In this document: positions 27,325-36,415 of the stretch, one piece after another
How positions within the stretch are numbered: position 1 is the first letter of the stretch
Layout of the letters: each line of letters starts with the position of its first letter
Assembly: GCA_902615915.1 (NCBI GenBank)
Contig: CACMQQ010000001.1
Coordinates: 1-64,000 of the forward strand
Direction: 5' to 3'
Length of the DNA stretch: 64,000 nucleotides
Source: an uncultured Fidelibacterota bacterium
GTDB taxonomy: Bacteria > Fidelibacterota > Marinisomatia > Marinisomatales > TCS55
Notes under the pieces: generated by a model
Database searches by the model: none
Told to the model about the DNA's origin: nothing
What the model saw: only the letters and a program-made list of their open reading frames with translations
Position numbers and translations under genes: made by a program

Positions 27325-29745
27325 TCATCTTCCAAATATAATAGTATATTCCCAACCCTGCGGCTTTCTATCTCCTGAAATATCATCAAAACCATACCCC
27401 ATGTCAAAGCCCAGCATTCCAATCATTGGCATAAAAAACCTAATTCCTATACCAGCCGATCTTTTAAGATCGAGGGGATTCTTCCTTTCCAATGCGAGAG
27501 AATGCATCAATTGGCTGTCGTTCCAGACGCTACCTGCTTCAGCAAACAACATAGCATAAACAACAGGGTTTTCTGAAAAGGGGAATCTAAACTCTGTTGA
27601 ATACTTAATCATTGTGTTGCCCCCAAAACTTCTTCCTTGAGATGATAACGGCCCAACTGAATTATCTGGATACCCTCTCAACATGGTGCCGTACGGTATT
27701 CCATTGCCCCCCATAATAAATCTTTCATAGGGTGGAATCCATTCATTGCTATTTTTCACATCTAACATTTTAATGGTACCAATTTTTATAGAACTTGTCA
27801 ATACAAATTTCCAAAATGTTGGTGTATACCAATCCAGGGATAAAACATGCTTGTGAAAATGCTCATCTCCACGCAAAACCCCTCCTGAGAACTTTGATAC
27901 CAAGGAGGCGTTTGAGCCTTGTGTTGGGAATTCCGCTCTGTCAAGACTATTTCTACTAAATGATTGCGAAATGCTAATTCCAGTAGATTTCCTGAAATTG
28001 CCAACATAATCACTAAGAACACTTTCCTCCCCTTTATATTCATTTTGAATATATTCTAACTCCCACCATGCTCTAAAATAATCGTCAGGCCATTTTAATC
28101 TTCTACCCCATTGAACGGATCCACCTCTTCTTATTTGATCAAATGGATAAAAATAATAGGAATTACCTTGACCTCGGTACTGATAAAATAAAGAAAAGCC
28201 TATTCTATTTGGAGTATCATTAAACATTGGATCTACAAAACGAAGATGAAAACTTTCGTACTTGCCAGGTTGACCATAGTTGTTATAAACGGATATTTGG
28301 GTACCAACGTCAAACCCAAATGAAAGCATTTGGCCTCTGCCAGCAAAATTATTGAACTCTAGATTGCCCCCACCCGTCATTCCGTAAATACCTGTAAATC
28401 CTATATTCGCACTTGCTTTATCTGAAGATTTTTCGACTAAAGATATATCTAAATCTATTTCATCCTCATCAACCGGCACAACATTTGGTGAAAGAGTTGT
28501 AGGGTCAAAATAATTTAAAACATGTAACTTTCTCATGCTTCTCATAAGCAATGTTCTTCTAAAAAGATCTCCTGGATATACATCAAGCTCTCTTCTAATT
28601 ACATTTTCTCTGGTTTTATCATTACCATAAATATTAATGTTTCTTATAAAAACCTCATTATTTTCAGTAATAGAAAAATGAACGTCTAATTCGTCTGATC
28701 CAGCAGGGGTAAACAGTGGCTCTATAGAGCTATATAAATAGCCTCTGTCCATGTATAAACCTTGAACGTTTTGAAAAACTGATTCTTCAAACATTTTTTT
28801 ATTATAAACATCGCCCTTTTTAATATCCAGAACTTCTTCTAGAAGTTCGTTTTCATAGAGCTCATTACCATCCCATGTGATGTTTCTAAATCTATATTTT
28901 GGCCCTTCAGAAAGTTGAATTTGAACAACCAATCCATCTTTTTGCGGGCTATAAAAAGCGGTATCACTAATTATTGAAACATCTTTGTAACCAGCATCTT
29001 GATAAAATGTACTTAGCAAGTCTAGATCTTCTTCAAATTTATTATCATCAAACCCTGAGGCCCAAAATCTCCACCATGTTCTAATTTTTGTTTCTTTTAA
29101 CTGGCTCTTTAGTTTATTTAAGGAAAGTCTATTTTTTAAGTTTTGCGGAATTGGAAGCCATGGTCTAGTAGCTAACCATCCAAAGTTGTTTTTATTACCA
29201 ATTATGTTAATTTCTTTAATTTTAACTTTTTTATTTTCTTTAATTGTAAATACGATATCAGTGCTTTCATTTGATTTAGAATTTAAAGAAGCCTTAATAT
29301 CTGCTAAGTAGTAACCGTCATCTAAATAAAGTTTTTTCAATGTTCTAATAGAGTTCGATATAAGGTTAGGCTTAATTCTCATACCTTTTTGAAAGTCTAG
29401 TTCTTCCAGAAGTTTTTTGTCCTTAAGCTTCTTATTGCCTTTAAAAACAACCTCATTTAAAACAGGTGATTCTCTAACCTCGATTGTAATTTTAATTCCA
29501 TCCTCTAATTCGCCATCAAAATATATTTGTACGTCTTCAAACACGCCCAGCTGCCACAGTCTTTTAATAGATCTCCTGAAGTCATCCGCAGAAACCTCTT
29601 GTCCTTTTTGCAGCCCTGCGGTGTATAAAACCATGTTATCGCTAGTTGAAGAGTTTCCATCGATATTTATTTCGCTCAGATTAAAAGACTGTTGTTGTTG
29701 AGAAAAAGCAAATATTGACATCAAAAATAATGGCAAGAACCTCAT
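27325..29745 (-). CDS. bamA: Outer membrane protein assembly factor
   Basis: Signal peptide, repeated POTRA motifs, C-terminal Omp85 barrel (RSAGIGIRFFMPMIGMLGFDMGYGFD). Confidence 0.93.
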   Translation of the reverse strand: MRFLPLFLMSIFAFSQQQQSFNLSEINIDGNSSTSDNMVLYTAGLQKGQEVSADDFRRSIKRLWQLGVFEDVQIYFDGELEDGIKITIEVRESPVLNEVVFKGNKKLKDKKLLEELDFQKGMRIKPNLISNSIRTLKKLYLDDGYYLADIKASLNSKSNESTDIVFTIKENKKVKIKEINIIGNKNNFGWLATRPWLPIPQNLKNRLSLNKLKSQLKETKIRTWWRFWASGFDDNKFEEDLDLLSTFYQDAGYKDVSIISDTAFYSPQKDGLVVQIQLSEGPKYRFRNITWDGNELYENELLEEVLDIKKGDVYNKKMFEESVFQNVQGLYMDRGYLYSSIEPLFTPAGSDELDVHFSITENNEVFIRNINIYGNDKTRENVIRRELDVYPGDLFRRTLLMRSMRKLHVLNYFDPTTLSPNVVPVDEDEIDLDISLVEKSSDKASANIGFTGIYGMTGGGNLEFNNFAGRGQMLSFGFDVGTQISVYNNYGQPGKYESFHLRFVDPMFNDTPNRIGFSLFYQYRGQGNSYYFYPFDQIRRGGSVQWGRRLKWPDDYFRAWWELEYIQNEYKGEESVLSDYVGNFRKSTGISISQSFSRNSLDRAEFPTQGSNASLVSKFSGGVLRGDEHFHKHVLSLDWYTPTFWKFVLTSSIKIGTIKMLDVKNSNEWIPPYERFIMGGNGIPYGTMLRGYPDNSVGPLSSQGRSFGGNTMIKYSTEFRFPFSENPVVYAMLFAEAGSVWNDSQLMHSLALERKNPLDLKRSAGIGIRFFMPMIGMLGFDMGYGFDDISGDRKPQGWEYTIIFGR

Positions 29746-30491
29746 AATGAAACCTGGTCTCCAGTTTTACCAAATCTTCTTTGTCGATTTTGGAAATCAA
29801 AAATACTTTTCATCAATAATTCTTCTCTGAAGTCAGGCCAATATGCGTCTGTCATGAATAGTTCAGTGTAAGCTATCTGCCATAGTAGAAAATTACTAAT
29901 TCTTTTTTCACCGCCTGTTCTAATCAGCAGGTCTGGATCAGGCATATCGCTTGTGTAAAGATGCTTCTTAAATTCTTTTTCATCTATCATATCGTATTCT
30001 TGAGGTTTTTCGATAAATTTTCTTATAATACTCTTTACGGCGGAGATTAGTTCCTGCCTTCCTCCATAGCTCAAAGCCAATGTTAAATTTAAACCTGTGT
30101 TTTCCTTAGTCATAAGGATTCCATCATTAATTCTATCAAATGGTTTCTTAGGCAAAGACTCCAGATCTCCAATTGCATTAAATCGAACATTGTTTTTGTG
30201 AAGATTAGCAATTTCTTTTGATATTGTTTTCATTAGAAGAGACATAATTGCAGAAACTTCTTTAGAGGGCCTGAGCCAATTTTCATTAGAGAAGGTATAC
30301 AATGTTAAATACTTTACTTCAATTTCCCCACAAATGCGCACAATCTCACGAACAGAATTGATTCCTTCATTATGACCAGCCAACCTGGGAAGATTTTTTT
30401 CTTTTGCCCACCTCCCATTTCCATCCATAATAATAGCAATATGGTCAGGAATATTGTTATTTAGTATTTCTTTTCTTGATATTTGTTTCAT
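29742..30491 (-). CDS. uppS: Isoprenyl transferase (undecaprenyl diphosphate synthase)
   Basis: HIAIIMDGNGRWAKEKNLPRLAGHNEG, LTLYTFSNENWLRP, PDLLIRTGGEKRISNFLLWQIAYTEL. Confidence 0.96.
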   Translation of the reverse strand: MKQISRKEILNNNIPDHIAIIMDGNGRWAKEKNLPRLAGHNEGINSVREIVRICGEIEVKYLTLYTFSNENWLRPSKEVSAIMSLLMKTISKEIANLHKNNVRFNAIGDLESLPKKPFDRINDGILMTKENTGLNLTLALSYGGRQELISAVKSIIRKFIEKPQEYDMIDEKEFKKHLYTSDMPDPDLLIRTGGEKRISNFLLWQIAYTELFMTDAYWPDFREELLMKSIFDFQNRQRRFGKTGDQVSL

Positions 30492-30560
30492 AGAACAGTT
30501 TATTGAATAAGCTCGCGAAGTTAACTTTATTAGAGATTTTTCACAATCTTTATTAGGTTT

Positions 30561-30941
30561 CTATTTTTCATATATTTCAGCGATATGATGATCGAATGGC
30601 ATAAAATTTCCTGTAAACTTAGCATTTTTAAATTCTAGTTTACATTTATAACACTGAAGACAATTGCTTATTTTTTTATATATAACAAAATCAACCAATG
30701 CTAGAACTAATAAGCTTAATCCATATGTAAATGGTACAAAAACTGCACCAATTATAATTATTAAACAGCCTAAAGCCTGATTAAAGTTTTTTTTGATATA
30801 CATATCTTTACACCCACAAACTGGGCATAATAAAAAATTCGGATCAATTTGAACTAGATTGTTATTATTACAATTTTTACAATTTTTTATTGTTTCATCA
30901 TTAAAACATATTTCACATTCTTTGCAATAAACCTGATTCAA
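30561..30941 (-). CDS. Uncharacterised zinc-ribbon membrane protein
   Basis: Multiple CxxC pairs (CKEC, CKNC, CPVC, CYKC), hydrophobic hairpin, conserved-looking FDHHIAEIYEK end. Confidence 0.6.
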   Translation of the reverse strand: MNQVYCKECEICFNDETIKNCKNCNNNNLVQIDPNFLLCPVCGCKDMYIKKNFNQALGCLIIIIGAVFVPFTYGLSLLVLALVDFVIYKKISNCLQCYKCKLEFKNAKFTGNFMPFDHHIAEIYEK

Positions 30942-31732
30942 AGGGCGAAGCCATACTGAAATAAATAAAACTTAAAAATCAAATCCCCAAATAATATAGA
31001 AACAATTGAAACGTATAAAAGACCAGTTGCGCTTTGTGTGGCTTGGAGTCTTATTGATTTAAAAGCTAAAAAGTTTATAATAAGAGGAAATATTATTCCG
31101 ATTAAAAATCCTACTAACATTAAAAATCCGTCAAAATTTAATAAAAATGACCATAAGCTGTATTTAAGTCCAAATTCATCAATATGAAAATTGATTGATA
31201 AGTAACCTATATCCCAAATTGATCTTATCAAAAGACAAACAGTAAGAGCTAGTGTCGAATTAAAGAGAAATTTTATTGGAAGCTGAATGACATTCAAATA
31301 CCAGTGGCCTAGAATCATTGAAAAAAAAACAAGAGCAGTAATAAGAGATCCTATTGTTACTGAAAAAAGTGTGCTGATTAAACTAGGTTCTGATAAAAGC
31401 TCCAAAGTAACCATTCCTAAAGAGCAAATACCTATTAATGAAATTACATTTATATAAATATTTTCAATCTTTTTAGAATTCCAATTGAAAGCCGTAAAGC
31501 TAGATAAGAGTAAAAACCATATTGTAGCTAAGCTGTTAGCGTAAAGATAATCAATTTTTAGTATTATTATAGGAAAAACGGCTAAAGCTCCTATAATTAT
31601 TGACAAGCCTAAATTAAATCTATAAAAACCTGGATCTATTGATTTCATAGGCACAATTGTCAATAAAATTGGATAAAGAGTAGCAAAACCAAAAAAAATT
31701 ATTATGGTAATATCTAGAAAATGATCAAACAT
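30938..31732 (-). CDS. Uncharacterised polytopic membrane protein (start adjusted to MFDHFLDIT)
   Basis: About eight hydrophobic segments; the listed start would overlap mrp by 77 nt, the internal Met gives an 8-nt overlap. Confidence 0.6.
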   Translation of the reverse strand: MFDHFLDITIIIFFGFATLYPILLTIVPMKSIDPGFYRFNLGLSIIIGALAVFPIIILKIDYLYANSLATIWFLLLSSFTAFNWNSKKIENIYINVISLIGICSLGMVTLELLSEPSLISTLFSVTIGSLITALVFFSMILGHWYLNVIQLPIKFLFNSTLALTVCLLIRSIWDIGYLSINFHIDEFGLKYSLWSFLLNFDGFLMLVGFLIGIIFPLIINFLAFKSIRLQATQSATGLLYVSIVSILFGDLIFKFYLFQYGFAL

Positions 31733-32840
31733 CTTTGAATGATCTTGTAATTTTTTCAGCAATCTCCTTAAACGATAAAGCAATTTGAGATTCGGGTTCA
31801 TGCTCTATTATGGGCTTTCCTGAATCTGTTGCTTCCATAATGTCTTGTGAAATAGGTAGCTCTCCTAAAAGAGGGACTTTAAGCCTTTCACTTTCTATTT
31901 TTCCTCCCCCTTTTTTAAACAAATCAACTCTTATTCCAAACCTTCCGTCCTCTGATATTTTAACATCTTGCCCTTCAATGGATAAACTACTATCAGGATT
32001 TACTTTGCCTTGTAAAAACAAACCTGACATATTTTCAATTACGCCTAGAATAGGAGTTTGGACTTTGTTAAACATATCGGCGCCTTTTTTTACATCAGCG
32101 AGTGCTAGATCTTGAGGAGTAGTAATAATAATAGCGCCGGTTAGTTTTAATTTTTGAGTAAGGGTTAATTGAACATCACCTGTGCCGGGTGGTAAATCTA
32201 ACACCAATACATCTAAATCTCCCCAAACTACATCACCAAAAAACTGCTCAGTCATTCTTGACACTAGTGGTCCACGCCAAATTACAGGTGTTTTATTACC
32301 ACTTATAAAACCAAAACTCATAATTTTTAATCCTAAATGATCTAAAGGAACTAATTTTTTTTGATTTGTCATTTCAGGTTGACCATCAATACCCAACACT
32401 GTTGGTAGCGAAGGGCCATATATATCAAGATCAAGTAGTCCTGTTTTATAGCCAAGATTTCTAAACGATAAAGCTAAATTAGCTGATACCGTAGATTTGC
32501 CAACCCCACCTTTTCCGCTAGCAACAGCTATTATATTCTTAATTTGGCTTATTGTACTAGACATTGAAATATTTTGGTCTGCTTGATTATTACTAACTCC
32601 AGAACTGGAAGAAAAATCAACGTCTATTGATTCAAATAAATTCAAACTTGTTAGTGCTGCTATAACTTCAGACCTTACTTTACTTTTTTTATCATTTTGA
32701 CTTGTTGAAATCTTTAAAATTACTTTAACTGACTTTTTATCTAATATGATATCATCTATCATACCGAACGAAACTATGTCTCTACTAAAGCCAGGATAAT
32801 TGATCTCGCTTAATTTTTGTTTTATCTTATCTTTATCCAT
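31725..32840 (-). CDS. mrp: Mrp/NBP35 family Fe-S cluster carrier ATPase (atypical, lacks CxxC)
   Basis: N-terminal DUF59/MIP18-like domain, VASGKGGVGKSTVSANLA deviant Walker A, LPPGTGDVQLTLTQ. Confidence 0.92.
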   Translation of the reverse strand: MDKDKIKQKLSEINYPGFSRDIVSFGMIDDIILDKKSVKVILKISTSQNDKKSKVRSEVIAALTSLNLFESIDVDFSSSSGVSNNQADQNISMSSTISQIKNIIAVASGKGGVGKSTVSANLALSFRNLGYKTGLLDLDIYGPSLPTVLGIDGQPEMTNQKKLVPLDHLGLKIMSFGFISGNKTPVIWRGPLVSRMTEQFFGDVVWGDLDVLVLDLPPGTGDVQLTLTQKLKLTGAIIITTPQDLALADVKKGADMFNKVQTPILGVIENMSGLFLQGKVNPDSSLSIEGQDVKISEDGRFGIRVDLFKKGGGKIESERLKVPLLGELPISQDIMEATDSGKPIIEHEPESQIALSFKEIAEKITRSFKDV

Positions 32841-32851
32841 AATATTTATAT

Positions 32852-32886
32852 AAAAAAACGGCCACCAGATTACCTAGTAGCCGTTT
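32852..32886 (-). terminator. Rho-independent terminator of the ferredoxin gene (minus strand)
   Basis: Minus strand AAACGGC...GCCGTTT stem followed by TTTT. Confidence 0.65.
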
Positions 32887-32908
32887 AATAAGTTCCATTT
32901 ATTTGATT

Positions 32909-33211
32909 TTATTCTGAGTATTCTCTACCAAACCAATCATAATTTATTTTAATGAATTTATTCCATTCTTCGGGTACTTCAGTTTCCTCGAAAATTGCTT
33001 CAACTGGGCATTCAGGTTCACAAGCGCCACAATCTATACATTCCTCTGGATCAATGTAAAGCTGTTTACCTTCTGGATCGAATCCTTCTGCTTTTGCTTC
33101 TTCTCCAGCTCCTGTTTTATCTTCTGGCCCATGGATACAATCAACTGGGCAAACTTCAACACATGCCGTATCACAAGTGCTCACGCATGGTTCTGCAATT
33201 ATGTAAGTCAT
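32909..33211 (-). CDS. Ferredoxin, FdxA-like (7Fe/8Fe type)
   Basis: [20 protein letters not shown]...[26 protein letters not shown]. Confidence 0.88.
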   Translation of the reverse strand: MTYIIAEPCVSTCDTACVEVCPVDCIHGPEDKTGAGEEAKAEGFDPEGKQLYIDPEECIDCGACEPECPVEAIFEETEVPEEWNKFIKINYDWFGREYSE

Positions 33212-33351
33212 TTATGTCCTCATAGTTTTATTTTCAAAGCGTTTCTAAAATTAACTTAATTTTTTGATAGCAAAAAGACATTTGCTCGTAAAAATTTAAT
33301 TTCCTTAAATTATACCTTCAAATTTTACTATATACTACTAGAGTTAAATTA

Positions 33352-33684
33352 ATGGCAAAAAATTATAATTATGATCACTACAAGTCTGTTGGAGAACCAG
33401 CGACCAAAGTTGGCTTCAAAAAGAAAAGGCCAAAGTCTGTAGCTGTTGTTGACGAAGACAATTGTACAGGATGTCAAGTATGTATACCCTTTTGTCCTGT
33501 TGACTGCATAGAGCCTGTTCCTTCCGAAAAGTACGGAATACCCATCCCTCCTGTACAAGTTAGGCATGATGAATGTATAGGCTGTCAATTGTGTGCAAAA
33601 GCATGTACCGCACTTACATGGGACGCTATCAGAATGATAGAAACCGATGAATTTGAGGAGGTTTATGAGACAGAGATTAGTTAA
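33352..33684 (+). CDS. 4Fe-4S dicluster ferredoxin
   Basis: CTGCQVCIPFCPVDC...CIGCQLCAKACTALTWDAIRMI. Confidence 0.87.
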   Translation: MAKNYNYDHYKSVGEPATKVGFKKKRPKSVAVVDEDNCTGCQVCIPFCPVDCIEPVPSEKYGIPIPPVQVRHDECIGCQLCAKACTALTWDAIRMIETDEFEEVYETEIS

Positions 33685-34171
33685 TTAGATTATTTAAATA
33701 TTCTAGCATCTCTTTTTTTATAATTTCTCCTTTTATAACTGCCACCTTTACTCCCTCTTTATTGTCAATTATATGTAATGGAAAACCCCATTTTCTCTCA
33801 TCTTTTACCTCATTTTTAAATTTACTATATGTTGTCTTTAAAAATGATTCTTCGTCTTTTTTCTTTAAATTAGACATTTTGAAAGGTATCTGGAGATTAT
33901 TTGATTTTATAAAATTAATTGAATTTTTATCACTTGAGAGCATCATGTTTAAATTAAAATCTACTAAATCATCACTGAATAAATTAAAAACCTTCTTTAA
34001 TGTTTTAACATCATAATGACAATTTGGACACCATTCCGCGTAAAAGGTATCAATGCTTAAAAGAAGATCTTTTTTTTTATTATGAAAAGTTGTGGGTTTT
34101 ATAATTTTTTCTAAATAGAACAAATCTTTTTTGTAAAAAAACTCCATCTTGGCATATTCGTGTTTATCCAT
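33677..34171 (-). CDS. Thioredoxin-like protein
   Basis: IDTFYAEWCPNCHYDVKTLKKV active site; KWGFPLHIIDNKEGVKVAVIKGEI. Confidence 0.7.
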   Translation of the reverse strand: MDKHEYAKMEFFYKKDLFYLEKIIKPTTFHNKKKDLLLSIDTFYAEWCPNCHYDVKTLKKVFNLFSDDLVDFNLNMMLSSDKNSINFIKSNNLQIPFKMSNLKKKDEESFLKTTYSKFKNEVKDERKWGFPLHIIDNKEGVKVAVIKGEIIKKEMLEYLNNLIN

Positions 34172-34570
34172 TTATTTGTAATATACAATTAAATTTATTA
34201 ATAGTAAGTTCATTAAAATTAGCAAATTTAACCTTCCTATTTTTAATTTATTTTTATCAAAAACGTCAAACTCTACCCATGATCTCAATTGCAACATGGC
34301 TAAAAAACCAAAAACAGCCAAAGTAAATTTTGCATAAAAATAGATATTCCTCATTTCGCTCGGATCTTCAATGATCATTAAAAATCCTGTAAGTGGAACA
34401 ATGAAAGAGGATGGCATGGCCATTTTATTTAGACATTGCTTTACTTTTAATTCTAAGTTCGAACTTTTCTTTTTAAATGAGTAATATATAAATATTAAAC
34501 AGATAATCCAGCTTACCATAAAAATGATATGGATTGTGTTTAAAATGCTGTAAAAACTACTTTGAATCAT
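34172..34570 (-). CDS. Four-TM membrane protein, possibly CopD/HemJ-like
   Basis: Hydrophobic segments; IHIIFMVSWIICLIFIYY and KFTLAVFGFLAML. Confidence 0.45.
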   Translation of the reverse strand: MIQSSFYSILNTIHIIFMVSWIICLIFIYYSFKKKSSNLELKVKQCLNKMAMPSSFIVPLTGFLMIIEDPSEMRNIYFYAKFTLAVFGFLAMLQLRSWVEFDVFDKNKLKIGRLNLLILMNLLLINLIVYYK

Positions 34571-35621
34571 TTCTATAATTATGAAATAACTTAAAAACTC
34601 TTTTATCCAAATTTGGCAATGGCAATGAATTGAGATTTTTAGCTTTTATCCACTTAAAATCCTTTGACTCTATTAATGTTTTTCTAGCTTCGATGGAAAA
34701 CACTTTCACATTAATGTTGCGATGGCTAAGCAAGTGATTAAATGAACCTATTAATTTCATCGACTTTATTTTAATACCAAACTCTTCCTTAAACTTTTTT
34801 TTTATAAGATTTTTTTTTATACTCGATTTTATCGTAATAGAGGGAAATTGCCACATCTCACGATATATTCCATTTTTTTTCTTTACAATGAGTATTAATT
34901 CATCATCTACTAAAATACCTGAAGACATTAAAATTTTCTTTACAGCCACTTTTTTATTTTTTGCAGGGTAACCTTCGGGATCACCAACTTCCCAGGCTTT
35001 ACATATATCCTGAAAAATACAATTTTTGCAAACAGGATCTTTATTTTTACAGATCATTGCACCAAAATCCATTAGAGCCTGATTTATATCTCCTGGTCTT
35101 TCGGTATTCAAGTAATCAATCATATTTATCTTTATTTTGCTTAGGTTAGATTTTGACCTTTCTTTTAAACCAAGAATCCTTGACATGACTCTGAGAATAT
35201 TTGTATCAATTGCAGGTATCTTTTTCCCAAATGCGATTGATAAAACTGCGCCAGCTGTATATTCCCCAACGCCTGGTAGTTCTTTAAATTGATCAAAATC
35301 TTCAGGAATTTTGCCATTATAATCTTGAAAAATTTTAATTGATGATTTATGAAAATTTCTACATCTACTATAATAACCTAATCCTTCCCAAATTTTAAGT
35401 AAATCATCAATGTTTGATTTCGCAACAGATTCCAGTGTTGGGTATTTTTTAATCCATTTGTTATAATATGGGATAACAGTCTTCACCTGGGTTTGTTGCA
35501 ACATTATTTCTGATAACCAAATTTTATAAGGGTCATTTGTCGAGCGCCAAGGCATATACCTTTTATTTATATTTAAATTATACCATCTTAATAATTCTTG
35601 TTTTTTAATTGTGTTATACAA
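34557..35621 (-). CDS. mutY: A/G-specific adenine glycosylase
   Basis: MPWRSTNDPYKIWLSEIMLQQTQVKTVIPYY, LPGVGEYTAGAVLSIAFG, C-x6-C-x2-C-x5-C (CKNKDPVCKNCIFQDIC), C-terminal NUDIX-like domain. Confidence 0.95.
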   Translation of the reverse strand: MYNTIKKQELLRWYNLNINKRYMPWRSTNDPYKIWLSEIMLQQTQVKTVIPYYNKWIKKYPTLESVAKSNIDDLLKIWEGLGYYSRCRNFHKSSIKIFQDYNGKIPEDFDQFKELPGVGEYTAGAVLSIAFGKKIPAIDTNILRVMSRILGLKERSKSNLSKIKINMIDYLNTERPGDINQALMDFGAMICKNKDPVCKNCIFQDICKAWEVGDPEGYPAKNKKVAVKKILMSSGILVDDELILIVKKKNGIYREMWQFPSITIKSSIKKNLIKKKFKEEFGIKIKSMKLIGSFNHLLSHRNINVKVFSIEARKTLIESKDFKWIKAKNLNSLPLPNLDKRVFKLFHNYRNDSK

Positions 35622-36056
35622 TTATTTTAATTTTAATTTATTTATTTCCCAATGAAGAGCATCAAGCATATCTATGAATTGATTGCTATCAACAATAACT
35701 TTATTTTTGAAAATTTTATTGCCAATTTTTTCTATAGTTTTTTCTAATTCTAATTTAACATTTACACCATGTGATGTTAACACAAGCAATTTTGATCTTC
35801 TATCTTTGGGATTAACATCGCGCTTTAATATATCCTGTTTAATCAAGACATTGACATTTCTTGTTAACGTACTATTGTCAATACCCAAATAGCTTGAAAT
35901 AGATGTCATTTCTATGCCATTAGTAGGGATTGAAGAAATTAAGCTTATTTGAGAAAGTGTGAATTTTTTCTTTCTAAAAGATGTGCGAAAGAGAGATTGT
36001 AAATCTATTAAAAGTTGATTTAATAATTCACCTGAATTCATATTTGCAATATACAA
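35622..36056 (-). CDS. MarR family transcriptional regulator
   Basis: SISSYLGIDNSTLTRNVNVLIKQDILKRDVNPKDRRSKLLVLTSHG wHTH. Confidence 0.85.
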   Translation of the reverse strand: MYIANMNSGELLNQLLIDLQSLFRTSFRKKKFTLSQISLISSIPTNGIEMTSISSYLGIDNSTLTRNVNVLIKQDILKRDVNPKDRRSKLLVLTSHGVNVKLELEKTIEKIGNKIFKNKVIVDSNQFIDMLDALHWEINKLKLK

Positions 36057-36070
36057 ATAAATTTAGTTAA

Positions 36071-36415
36071 TTAGTTAACTAATGCACCATTTTGAATTTC
36101 TTTATCAGGCTCTAATAGAATTACATTGCCATTTTTATCGTTATGTCCAAGTAACAAAACCTCTGATTTGAAATCCCCTATTTTTTTTGTTCCAAGATTC
36201 ATTGCTGAAACAATTTGTCGACCAATTAAATCCTTTGCACTATAATTTGCTGTTATTTGGGCACTTGTCCATTTTTTTCCGTGTGGTCCAAAGTCTATCT
36301 TTAATTTATAGGAAGAATTTATTGCCTCTGTAAAAGGTAAGGCTACTTCAATGGTGCCTACTCTTAATTCTATTTCAGAAAACTCATCTATTGTAATCAA
36401 TTTGGCAAACTCCAT
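36071..36415 (-). CDS. csaA: CsaA-like tRNA-binding-domain protein
   Basis: IELRVGTIEVALPF...LKIDFGPHGKKWTSAQITANYSAKDLIGRQIVSAMNLGTKKIGDFKSEVLLLG. Confidence 0.88.
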   Translation of the reverse strand: MEFAKLITIDEFSEIELRVGTIEVALPFTEAINSSYKLKIDFGPHGKKWTSAQITANYSAKDLIGRQIVSAMNLGTKKIGDFKSEVLLLGHNDKNGNVILLEPDKEIQNGALVN

